Part shown: piece after piece, positions 43,814 to 51,530 of the stretch | Layout: every line of letters starts with the position of its first letter | Numbering within the stretch: position 1 is the stretch's first letter | Source of the DNA: JBBROS01 sp965260995 | GTDB lineage: Bacteria > Pseudomonadota > Alphaproteobacteria > Acetobacterales > Acetobacteraceae | NCBI GenBank assembly: GCA_965260995.1 | Contig: CBDHCD010000003.1 | Location: 1,178,001 to 1,242,000 of the forward strand | Length of the DNA: 64,000 nt | Direction of reading: 5' to 3' | Made by a program: the position numbers and the translations under genes | The notes under the pieces: generated by a model | Database searches by the model: none | What the model saw: the letters and a program-made list of their open reading frames with translations, nothing else | What the model was told of the DNA's origin: nothing

Positions 43814-44191
43814 ATGCCGACTGCCTACTTCATCACGCATCCCGACGTGCTCATTGACCCGATGGTGCCGGTGCCAGAGTGGCCGCTTTCGCCGCGCGGG
43901 CGGGAACGCATGGTGCAGGCCATGGCCCTGCCTTGGGTAGGCGGCCTGCGCGCGGTGTGGTGCAGCATGGAGCGCAAGGCACGCGACGGCGCGCGGATCC
44001 TTGCCGGGCCTCTCGGCTTGCCCATCACCGAGCTGGCCGGCTTGAACGAGAACGACCGCTCGGCAACTGGCTACCTGCCGCGGACGGAGTTCGAGGCCAT
44101 GGCCGATCTGTTCTTCGCCCGTTTCCAGCAGAGCGTGCAGGGATGGGAGCGAGCCGCGGACGCGCAGTGCCGGATCGTCGCGGCTGTTGAG
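43814..44191 (+). pseudogene. histidine phosphatase family protein, 5' part (split by IS1634)
   Basis: The ATG at 43814 gives MPTAYFITHPDVLIDPMVPVPEWPLSPRGRERMVQAM, a variant of the phosphoglycerate-mutase RHG segment (ITHP in place of RHG), then VWCSMERKARDGARILAGPL and GLNENDRSATGYLPRTEFEAM. It breaks at AAVE in the 5-bp target duplication TTGAG of the IS1634 element and continues at 46166. The joined frame is open for 192 residues. Confidence 0.85.
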
Positions 44192-44301
44192 CTGGACTTG
44201 AACACCGGTTTTCAAAAGTCATTGCTGTAGCAGGGACTTACGAACAGGTATGTAGCTCTTAGCACCACGAGGCTGGTGCCGGGCCGCGCCGTGTTTGGGG
44301 T

Positions 44302-45997
44302 TCAGGCGGTGCTTGCGTCGTCGCGGACGTTGGGCGGCAGCGCGAGGCGGACGGCCTTGAACAGCGGGCCGACGATGCCGGTGGCGGGCGTGCGCAGGGT
44401 CGTGGTCTTGCCGCCTTTGCTGATCGCGACTTCCTGGAGGCGGTCGAGGTCGCGCAGCACGTCGCCCCACTCGGGCCGCAGGCCCGCCGTGCGGCAGCGC
44501 TCGTCCAGCTCCTGGCGCAGCACCAAGGCCAGGAAGGAGCAGAACACGTAGCCGCGGATGGCGGCGTCGGACTGGTGGTAGATCGGGCGCGTGCGCATCA
44601 ACGCCTTGGCGGTCCGGAACAGCTGCTCCACCTGGATCAGGTCGCGGTAGCGCAGGACGGCCTGCAGCGGCGTGATCCGGGTGTTGGTGCGCAGCACGAA
44701 GACGCCGTCGTAGCGGGCTTCGTCGGCCAGCTTGCCGGGGTCGATCTCGAAGGCGCGCGTGTCCGTGGTGGTGCGCAGGTAGCGCCGGTAGGCGGAGTTG
44801 CCGACCAGCGCCTTGTCGCCGCGCCTGAGCTGCTGGTCCAACGCCTCGACGATGGCCCGGCGGTCGGCGGCGTCCTTGGCCGCTTCGGCCTCGTTGCGGC
44901 ACACGACGTAGCGCCGCCCTTCGGCGGTGACCTCCTTGACGAACAGCGGGGTCTGCTCGCCGCCCGCGCGCTCGATGCACAGCGGCGTGAAGGGCTTCGT
45001 GTCCGCGAGCACGACGGTGCGCACCAGGCTGTCGGTGCGCTCGCGGGCGCCGAGCACGTATTCGAGGCCGCGCTCTTCCAGGGCGGCGATGGTGGCGGCC
45101 GAGATCATGCCGCGGTCGGCAACGACGCAAACCCGGCCGATGGCGAAGCGCGAGCGCAGGCGGTCGATGACGGGGACGAGGGCCCGGACGTCGGCGGTGT
45201 TGCCGGGCCACATCTGCGAGCAGACCGGGCGGCCCTCCGCGTCGATCACCACGCCGACGACCATCTGCAGCAGATCGGGGCGGTGGTCCTTCGAGTAGCC
45301 CCGTGCGCCCAGGCTCTTCCCGCCCGCGCCGGTGAAGCTGAGCGACGTGGTATCCAGGAACACCACCGAGAGTTCGCTGAACAGGTCGCGCCGGCGCGCG
45401 AACACCTGCTCCTCGATCAGGTCCTTGACCGTGCGCGGGGCGAACGGCGTCACCCCCGCCTGCTGCTCCGCCGGCAACTCCTCGCCGAGCCAGGCCGGGT
45501 CCCATCGAACACGTTCGATGGGTGCCCGTCATGGCGCGGTAGAAGTGGTGCAGCGCCAGCCCGTCCACGCCGGGGATGTCGTAGTCGGTCAGCCACTTGT
45601 CGCAGGCCCGGTCCGAGCCCGAGACCATCAGCCGGTGCAGCACGGCGGCGAACACGGCGCGCTCGACGGGGAACTCGAACCGGCGCTCGGCCAGCAGCGC
45701 CTCGATCACGGCGCGGCAGCCCGTCTCCTTCCACAGCCGCCCGAACAGCAGAGGCGCGCCGATGCGCGTGCAGGCGAGCCGATCGGGGTTGCCGGCCTCG
45801 AGCTGGGACAGCACCACGGCGCGCTCGGCATAGCGCGCCACCGAGCTGGCCAGGCGATCGAGCTCACCCGAGGCGACGACGGCCTCCTTGCGGCCGAGGT
45901 TCTTGATGATGCGCTGCTTGGCGCGGCCGTCCTCTCGCACGCTCTCGACCAGGTAGAGGTAGGTGTGGCCGTTGATGCGCTTCTCGCGGATGAACAT
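44302..45997 (-). pseudogene. IS1634-family transposase, interrupted by a short palindromic insertion
   Basis: From the ATG at 45997 (MFIREKRINGHTYLYLVESVREDGRAKQRIIKNLGRKE) the IS1634 N-terminus is normal up to HHFYRAM. A near-palindromic stretch (45497-45526) then shifts the frame, and the normal sequence resumes as WLGEELPAEQQAGVTPFAPRTV with VVFLDTTSLSFTG (Asp), GRVCVVADRGMIS (Asp) and DLIQVEQLFRTAKALMRTRPIYHQSDAAIRGYVFCSFLALVL (Glu). It ends at 44302 after the stop of DDASTA. As it stands the enzyme cannot be made in one piece. Confidence 0.85.
45497..45526. repeat. 30-bp near-palindrome inside the IS1634 transposase gene
   Basis: The core CCCATCGAAC-AC-GTTCGATGGG (45501-45522) is a perfect 10-bp inverted repeat around AC, extended by GGGT/GCCC with one bulge. 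Between the codons for Met and Trp of the transposase there are 37 bases where homologous proteins suggest about 3, so roughly 34 bases were inserted. It may be a footprint of another mobile unit. Confidence 0.6.
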
Positions 45998-46165
45998 GAC
46001 GGATTAGCAGCCGAGTAGGGCTGCAATCGTCAAGCCAAATCTGAGCTTTCAGTGCAGAATTTAGCACTACGCTTTTCTCTCGCCTGCACCCCGACCTAAA
46101 CAGATCAACGACTTGCAAGCCGTTCGGAGCCGAAATCGGCCGCTTACTGTTCAAGTTGAGTTGAG

Positions 46166-46366
46166 GAGGTGCTGACCGCTGCTTCTGGTCGTGGTGATAT
46201 GGCGATCGTCTCGCATGGTGGGGTCGGAACCCTGCTGTTGTGCCATCTTAAACGGTGCCCAATCAGCCGCGAGCACGACCAGCCCGCCAACAACGGAGGC
46301 AACTACTACGCCTTCGACGTTGAGGATCGGCACCTTCACCACGGCTGGAGGCCAGTTGATGGTTGA
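46166..46366 (+). pseudogene. histidine phosphatase family protein, 3' part
   Basis: The frame continues EVLTAASGRGDMAIVSHGGVGTLLLCHLKRCPISREHDQPANNGGNYYAFDVEDRHLHHGWRPVDG then stop. VSHGGVGTLL is the second catalytic His segment of the phosphoglycerate-mutase-like fold. It joins in frame to 43814-44191 once IS1634 is removed. Confidence 0.85.
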
Positions 46367-46621
46367 AGCTTCTCCATAGGTCGGGTCGCGTAACGCCCGT
46401 CATGCCGATGTGGCTTGTGGGTTCACTCCCGACCCAAGCGGTCTTCCAGGCCGCGCGGTAGACCCCTTCCAGAAATGGGGCACACTTACTGGCCTCCAGC
46501 TCCAACGCGACATCCGCGTCGCCGCTGGCCATGACCTGTCCGTTTATATTGGTTTGACAGACAAAGTGTTAAAAATCTGCACCGTGTAGCTCACGGGGCT
46601 TAGTGGGGCTGCCGGACCTAC

Positions 46622-46933
46622 TTAGCGAAGCTCAGGAGCTAGCCTACTGATGCGGACCGAGTGCTGGGCAACGTCGTCCAGGTCATAACGCAAGCGGTGC
46701 CGCTTTTCGGAGGGGGGCTGTTTTGCAACCGACAACCCTGGGCGCCACTCCGTTGCGGGACGAATAGGGCGTGGCACGAACCCACCGCCGCAGTTCGGGC
46801 ACACGTTGAGGAGCCGGTCGTCGGCACAGTCGGCACAGAACGTACATTCGTAGGTGCAGATGCGCGCCTCCGTTGAGTTAGGCGGCAAGTCCTTGTCGCA
46901 AAACTCACAGTTCGGCCTTAGCTCAAGTACCAT
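46622..46933 (-). CDS. DUF1272-domain protein
   Basis: This 103-residue protein begins MVLELRPNCEFCDKDLPPNSTEARICTYECTFCADCADDRLLNVCPNCGGGFVPRP, the DUF1272 zinc-binding pattern with eight Cys. The tail (~40 residues) is longer than in typical members and Arg-rich. Function unknown. It lies 12 bases downstream of the PaiB gene on the same strand, probably one transcript. The 255 bp before it (46367-46621) show no gene. Confidence 0.85.
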   Translation of the reverse strand: MVLELRPNCEFCDKDLPPNSTEARICTYECTFCADCADDRLLNVCPNCGGGFVPRPIRPATEWRPGLSVAKQPPSEKRHRLRYDLDDVAQHSVRISRLAPELR

Positions 46934-46945
46934 CTACAATCCTCC

Positions 46946-47602
46946 TTAAACCCCTGCCCTCGCTCGGGCCGCTTCCAGTTTGCGCATGACCTCCGCCACC
47001 GCGCCCCCGTGCGGGTCCTCTTCAAGGCCGCCGATGGCTCCTACCCGGTCGCCCTCGCTGCGGTGCTGGCTCATCTTGCACGCGCCCTCCACCCTTGCGA
47101 CCGGCAGCCGCAAGCCGCCGATGGCCCGCGTGAGGCCCTGCACGAAGTCGGCCGGCGCGTCCGAGACCTCCCACGGATGCTCGCGCCCGGCCTCGTTCGC
47201 CCTTGTGAGGTCATCAAGATGCGCGAGCAGCCAGGCCGGGTCCTCCACCGCCTCAAGCTGGCCGTGGGCGTGGACGGCGATATAGTTCCAGGTTGGGACC
47301 ACCTTCCCGTGTTCGCGTTTGGTCGCATACCAGGATGGCGATACGTACGACTGCGGACCTTGGAACACTGCGACCGACGCAGCCCTGGAGGCGGCGAGGG
47401 TCCAGTGCGGGTTGGATCGGGCGACATGCGTTTCCAGGGTCCATACTCCGTCCCGGGTCTCCTTGAGCACCATCGGCACATGCGACACCTGCAAGCCCTC
47501 CGGGCCGGGCGTCACCAGGGCCGCGAACTGGATTCCGCGCATGGCGTGCGCCAGAACATCGGGCCGCTCCTCCCGGAACTGCCGGGGAACATACATAGCC
47601 AT
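46946..47602 (-). CDS. PaiB-type FMN-binding negative regulator
   Basis: The ATG at 47602 has GAAGGAG 7 bases upstream. The 218-residue protein has MYVPRQFREERPDVLAHAMRGIQFAALVTPGPEGLQVSHVPMVL, LETHVARSNPHW, VAVFQGPQSYVSPSWYATKREHGKVVPTWNYIAVHAHG and GQLEAVED, all PaiB signatures of a split-barrel FMN-binding protein. PaiB was first described as a repressor of protease and sporulation genes in Bacillus. In proteobacteria the role is unclear. Confidence 0.9.
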   Translation of the reverse strand: MAMYVPRQFREERPDVLAHAMRGIQFAALVTPGPEGLQVSHVPMVLKETRDGVWTLETHVARSNPHWTLAASRAASVAVFQGPQSYVSPSWYATKREHGKVVPTWNYIAVHAHGQLEAVEDPAWLLAHLDDLTRANEAGREHPWEVSDAPADFVQGLTRAIGGLRLPVARVEGACKMSQHRSEGDRVGAIGGLEEDPHGGAVAEVMRKLEAARARAGV

Positions 47603-47694
47603 CCGCGTCTCCTTCGATGACGGTGAGTGGTTCTTCTTGCGGGCATGTCAGCAAGCAACCGTGCTATCCTGCCTGTTCCCTGGCGTGCCCCCCC

Positions 47695-48672
47695 TCATGG
47701 CCAAACAGGTGCGACGTCCAGCCCCGCAGTTTCTGGCAACTCGCAGATCAGGTTCGCGTTCTGAACCGCCTGGCCGGCCGCACCCTTGCCGAGGTTGTCG
47801 ACCACGCCCATCGCGATTACCACGTTGCGCTCGGGATCGGCGGCATAGCTGATGAATGCGAGGTTCGAGCCGGTGGCCCACTTGGTCTGCGGCGGCTTGT
47901 CGGTCACGCGGACGAACGCCCGCCCGGCGTAGAAGCGCCGTGCCGCATCCAAGCACTCGTCCGTGGTGGCGCGTCCGCGGCAGTAAATGGTGGCGAGTAC
48001 GCCGCGGGTCATCGGCACCAGGTGCGGCGTGAACACCAGCCCGGCCGCGCTGCCGCCGCCCACCCGCTCGATTGTCATGGCCATCTCGGGCATGTGGACG
48101 TGCTTAAGCAGGCCATAGGGCACCAGGTTCTCGTTGCTCTCGGCGTAGCCGAACCTGCTGTCGGCACCGCCCCGGCCGGCACCGGAGATGCCGGTCTTGG
48201 CGTCAACCACGATGTTGCCAGGATCGATCAGCTTGTTGGCCAGCAGTGGCGCCAGCGCGGTCAGCGTCGCCGCGGGGAAGCAGCCGGGGTTGGCAACACG
48301 GGTCTGCCCCTTGATCTCGGCTGGCCAGACGTCGGCCAGGCCATACGCCCAGCCCTCGGCGTAGCGGTGATCGCCGCCGATGTCGACGATCTTCACGTCT
48401 TTGGGGACGCGCGCCAGCGCTTCGGCCGAGGTGCCGGTGGGAAGCGACGCGAACAGCACGTTGAGCTTCGGCAGGGCCGCAGGGTCCCACTTCTCGATCA
48501 CCAGCTCGGCCAGCTTGGCCGGCACACCGGGGAAGCGGTCCACCAACCGGCTACCGGCGCTGCCCTCGCCTGCGGCGTAGATTAGCTCGAAAGAAGGATG
48601 GCTCGCGACCAGCCGCATCGCATCGCCGCCGCCAAAACCGCTGATCCCGACGATACCGACGCGAATGCTCAT
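47695..48672 (-). CDS. argC: N-acetyl-gamma-glutamyl-phosphate reductase
   Basis: Start set at the ATG at 48672 (MSIRVGIVGISGFGGGDAMRLVASHPSFEL). The 325-residue protein has the Rossmann loop GISGFGGG, the catalytic Cys in VANPGCFPAATLTAL, KTGISGAGRG and the C-terminal NLICELPETAGLDVAPVWP. ArgC reduces N-acetylglutamyl phosphate in arginine synthesis. It is normally a core gene, so its presence between IS-rich stretches is notable; it could be a second copy. No other arg gene is adjacent. Confidence 0.9.
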   Translation of the reverse strand: MSIRVGIVGISGFGGGDAMRLVASHPSFELIYAAGEGSAGSRLVDRFPGVPAKLAELVIEKWDPAALPKLNVLFASLPTGTSAEALARVPKDVKIVDIGGDHRYAEGWAYGLADVWPAEIKGQTRVANPGCFPAATLTALAPLLANKLIDPGNIVVDAKTGISGAGRGGADSRFGYAESNENLVPYGLLKHVHMPEMAMTIERVGGGSAAGLVFTPHLVPMTRGVLATIYCRGRATTDECLDAARRFYAGRAFVRVTDKPPQTKWATGSNLAFISYAADPERNVVIAMGVVDNLGKGAAGQAVQNANLICELPETAGLDVAPVWP

Positions 48673-48810
48673 CGTGGTGTCCTGCTGCAGGAGTGAGCGA
48701 ATAAGTTGAGCGAAGTCGTGCTGTCGGCTCGCCGTTGACATCCACCAGCCCAGCTTTTTGGTCCGAGCCAATGTGGTCCGTCTTGTCCGTCGTTTCCCTG
48801 AGCGAAGCTG

Positions 48811-49809
48811 TCAGCAAGATCCCGGCTGCGCGCCAATGTTCATTTCCATCCGAAGCGGCCGCGGCTCTTCCTCCTCAACCTCGCCTGTCACGACGAACCC
48901 GTGCCGGCCGTAGAAGGCCAGAGCTTTCGTGTTCCTGGCTTCGACGACAAGTTGCACGCGCTTCGTTCCCGGGTGACGGCTCACTGCCGCCGCAAGCAGG
49001 TCTTCACCGATGCCCTGGCGCTGGCTCGTCGGCAGGACATACAGGCGGGAGAGCAGCAAAACATCCGCATCCTGCTCCACGGCGAATGCATGGCCGACGA
49101 TCTCGCCGTTTCGGCACGCCACGAGAAAGGAACCGTTCGAACTTGCTGCCTGCGTGGCGAGCACATCCAAGGCGTGCCAACGGTCAGTCATTTCGGCGAC
49201 GCGATCGACGCTGAGCAGGCTGTCGTATGTATCGTGCCAGGTCGCGACGAGAAGATTCCGCACCATAGCTATGTCGTCCGGTGTGGCATGCCGAACGATG
49301 GTTCGGTCAACACCCTCGCTATCCGTGCCGAGGCGCGACCCTCCCGAAATCGGCTGTCCGTCCTGGTCGGCTGACGGACGTGAGCCCGAACATCCCAAAG
49401 AAATTGGTGGCACCGATGGCCATTGCGGGTGACGGGGCAGGTCGCCGCCGTCCTCCAGCCAAGGCGCGCCGTGCGAGGTCCAGATGTGCATGGCGGGGTG
49501 CATGCCGGGGTCGTCGTCCAGAGTCGCCACACGAAGGATGACGTGCGGCTGTGCCAGGCGTTCGGCTATGACGTGAGTGCCGCACACCGAGCAGAAGCGG
49601 CGCAGCTTACCGGGCGAAAACTCGTAAGCGGAGAGCCGCCCTTCGCCCGACGTCCAACGAAAATGTTCCCGCATGACCCCCGCTGTGGAAGCGTAGGCCG
49701 TGGCGTGCGCCTTGCGACAGGTCACGCAGTGACAGTGCGCGATCGGCATGTCGAGCCCGTCCACCTCGTAACGCACGGCCCCGCACAGGCACCTCCCGCG
49801 CGGGGTCAT
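48811..49809 (-). CDS. GFA/CENP-V-type protein fused to a GNAT acetyltransferase
   Basis: Residues 1-~130 form a glutathione-dependent formaldehyde-activating-like (Mss4-fold) zinc domain: GRCLCGAVRYEV, AHCHCVTCRKAHATAY and RRFCSVCGTHV. A linker of about 35 low-complexity residues (SLGCSGSRPSADQDGQPISGG) follows, then a GNAT domain (IVRHATPDDIAMVRNLLVATWHDTYDSLL ... LLSRLYVLPTSQRQGIGEDLLAAAV, with the acetyl-CoA loop Q/RxxGxG). The fusion looks like two genes joined by loss of a stop. Its ATG overlaps the stop of the upstream GNAT fusion (ATGA). Confidence 0.8.
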   Translation of the reverse strand: MTPRGRCLCGAVRYEVDGLDMPIAHCHCVTCRKAHATAYASTAGVMREHFRWTSGEGRLSAYEFSPGKLRRFCSVCGTHVIAERLAQPHVILRVATLDDDPGMHPAMHIWTSHGAPWLEDGGDLPRHPQWPSVPPISLGCSGSRPSADQDGQPISGGSRLGTDSEGVDRTIVRHATPDDIAMVRNLLVATWHDTYDSLLSVDRVAEMTDRWHALDVLATQAASSNGSFLVACRNGEIVGHAFAVEQDADVLLLSRLYVLPTSQRQGIGEDLLAAAVSRHPGTKRVQLVVEARNTKALAFYGRHGFVVTGEVEEEEPRPLRMEMNIGAQPGSC

Positions 49810-50660
49810 GCCGGTTGTCTGGCGGCCGGGCCGGCCGGGATGAGCTGCTTGCTCATGTAAACCGTCACGCCACCCTTGAACGGTTCCTCTCGATCTACCT
49901 GGTAGCCGAGCCGGCCATAGAACTGAACGTTCCTAGCAAACAGCGGGTTCGTGTAGAGCCGCATGGCTGAAAGGCCGAGAGATGCCGCGACTGCCTCGGC
50001 ATGGGCCAAAAGGTGCCGGCCATAACCCCGCCCCTGGAATGCGGGCAGGACCGCCACATTCTCGATGAGCAGGTGCCCGGCTTCCGGAACCAGCTCGATC
50101 AACGCCGCCAGCCGGTCACCTACGTGCAATAGCTCGATACGATGCTCCCGCACCCTCGCATCATAGTCGACGGTCATAGGCGTCTGCTCGCGGCCGATGG
50201 CAACGATCCACTTAGTATAAGCCGCGCGCGTCAGCTCACGCACGGCAGGAGCATCGGACGGTATGGCCTGCCTAATCTCGACGTCCGAGTGAAGCCGCGG
50301 TGGTCCCATCTTGAACCACGCCTTCGCGATGCGGCCGCCCTCGACCTCATAAATCGCAACAACGTCCACTTCGCCCGGGCCGTTCGGGAAGGTGCGTGTG
50401 ACTGTCTCCTGATCGACAACGACATTCGCGACAGCGATCCTTTTGATGAGGGCCCCATGCAGGTTCGGTTCCTTGAACCGGGTGACATGACGCTCGCGGA
50501 TCTCTGCCGCTCCTCTGGCGAGCAGCCGCGAAGGGAATTCATAATACTCGCAATCGTCAGCCCAGCACTGCATGAAGGCGTCGATATCGCGCGCGTTGTA
50601 GGCTTCAAGCTGCTTCTGTATAGGAATCTCGGTTTCAGCGTCGTTGCTGCTGGTATCCAC
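49806..50660 (-). CDS. SnoaL-like domain fused to a GNAT acetyltransferase
   Basis: Start chosen at GTG 50660, 8 bases after GGAG; the longer TTG start lies within the T run of a terminator. Residues 1-~115 form an NTF2/SnoaL-like fold (IQKQLEAYNARDIDAFMQCWADDCEYYEFPS and EVEGGRIAKAWFKMG). The rest is GNAT (VEIRQAIPSDAPAVRELTRAAYTKW ... LIENVAVLPAFQGRGYGRHLLAHAEAVAASLG ... NVQFYGRLGYQV). The acetyl-CoA loop QGRGYGR is intact. It is translationally coupled to the GFA-GNAT gene, so two different N-terminal domains carry GNAT partners side by side. Confidence 0.8.
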   Translation of the reverse strand: MDTSSNDAETEIPIQKQLEAYNARDIDAFMQCWADDCEYYEFPSRLLARGAAEIRERHVTRFKEPNLHGALIKRIAVANVVVDQETVTRTFPNGPGEVDVVAIYEVEGGRIAKAWFKMGPPRLHSDVEIRQAIPSDAPAVRELTRAAYTKWIVAIGREQTPMTVDYDARVREHRIELLHVGDRLAALIELVPEAGHLLIENVAVLPAFQGRGYGRHLLAHAEAVAASLGLSAMRLYTNPLFARNVQFYGRLGYQVDREEPFKGGVTVYMSKQLIPAGPAARQPA

Positions 50661-50679
50661 TGTAGTATTCTCCAAATGC

Positions 50680-50711
50680 AAAAAAGCCCCCGTGACGTTG
50701 TCGCGGGGGCT
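50680..50711 (-). terminator. intrinsic terminator just upstream of the SnoaL-GNAT start
   Basis: On the minus strand AGCCCCCGCGAC-AACG-TCACGGGGGCT (50711-50685) is followed by six T (to 50680). The T run ends 20 bases before the GTG at 50660. It is a strong rho-independent terminator by eye. Either it ends a short upstream transcript and the promoter lies in the remaining gap, or it acts as an attenuator of the two GNAT-fusion genes. Confidence 0.7.
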
Positions 50712-50738
50712 GAAGCGTGTCCTCGAAGGAAGCTAGGT

Positions 50739-50852
50739 CTAGGTGACGGGTTTGCCCTTCACCGGCCGTAGCCGAACGTCGTTGGACACGACAAACCCAC
50801 CGTGGTTGGCGCGGCGTCGGCGTCGGTCAGCGACGTATTCAAGCTTACACAT
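50739..50852 (-). CDS. possible 37-aa ORF ahead of the terminator
   Basis: From the ATG at 50852: MCKLEYVADRRRRRANHGG then FVVSNDVRLRPVKGKPVT and TAG, 28 bases before the terminator stem. Very basic. A weak SD and unknown family make this speculative; it could be a leader peptide or a small protein whose transcript ends at the terminator. Confidence 0.25.
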   Translation of the reverse strand: MCKLEYVADRRRRRANHGGFVVSNDVRLRPVKGKPVT

Positions 50853-50975
50853 TGTGGATTCAGCTTCGGGCACCAGACCCTTACCTGTCAAGGGCAGACC
50901 ACACGGTGTGCCATTTCACCAGAAACCAATCGATGAAGTGGAAAGGCTTGGCACGCCGTCCGCCAATGGTTCGAC

Positions 50976-51119
50976 GCTGTTGAAAAAGCTAGTATAGGCG
51001 GCCTGCATTCAATCCAATGCAAGCCAAAAATAAGAAGAGTGCTGTTTTCTCTGGAAATTGTAGTTGTCGGTCTGGTACGTCTTAGGGGTTTTCCGGTTCA
51101 GATCAATTTTTTCAACAGC
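50976..51119. repeat. MITE-like 144-bp element
   Basis: GCTGTTGAAAAA (50976-50987) and TTTTTTCAACAGC (51107-51119) are inverted terminal repeats of 12 bp enclosing AT-rich DNA without a gene. Size, composition and terminal repeats suit a non-autonomous element of the IS5/IS1182 type, whose ends often begin GGCTGTTGAAAAA. No clear duplication is visible. Confidence 0.5.
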
Positions 51120-51168
51120 CTCGTTCGTTTGGCAGACGAGCTATGCCGGAAAATGGGTGACGCCGTGA

Positions 51169-51421
51169 TCAGGCGGCGTTCTGGTCTGGCGTGTCGGTGA
51201 CCTCGACGCCGTTGCGGAAGGTGACGCCCTGGACGACTTTGGGCAACTGGTTCTCGCCTTTCAGCCGTCGCCAGGTCTTGGCCGCGGTCATCACCAGCTT
51301 GAACACCATCAGCCGGGCGGTGTCCTGCGACAGCGCGTCGTGGGTAGCGCACCATGCGGTGCCGGACGGTCGCGAACACGCTCTCGATCGGATTGGTCGT
51401 GCGCAGGTGGTCCCAGACCCT
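51169..51421 (-). pseudogene. IS256 transposase, C-terminal part, frameshifted
   Basis: From the IS1111 boundary the frame reads VWDHLRTTNPIESVFATVRHRMVR, then after a one-base shift ALSQDTARLMVFKLVMTAAKTWRRLKGENQLPKVVQGVTFRNGVEV, the IS256 C-terminus with the catalytic Glu in NPIES. The shift near 51345 would inactivate it even without the insertion. Confidence 0.8.
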
Positions 51422-51530
51422 ATGATCGCGGTGAGAGTTGATTGGTCGGTGGCCTCTCCCGCAGCATCCTCCCGCAAGGGTGTTGCGTCAGGCGGGCCGG
51501 CGCCGAGCCTCGTGAATAGGGAGAGACCAA

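Larger units (their letters stand above)
44192..46160. mobile_element. IS1634-family element with TTGAG duplication
   Basis: The target duplication TTGAG is at 44187-44191 and 46161-46165. The inverted ends share CTKRACTTGAACA (CTGGACTTGAACA from 44192; CTCAACTTGAACA reading inward from 46160). Removing the element and one repeat restores the histidine phosphatase frame exactly, so the insertion is recent. A 49-bp stretch of the left end also occurs alone at 37245-37293. Confidence 0.9.

Noticed and set aside
44219..45997. A single 592-codon IS1634 reading frame
   Set aside because: Only the first ~160 codons are transposase-like; after the palindromic insertion the true sequence continues in a different frame (44302-45477).
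49806..50681. TTG start at 50681 for the SnoaL-GNAT gene
   Set aside because: It falls in the U tract of a strong terminator; GTG 50660 has a proper GGAG SD.
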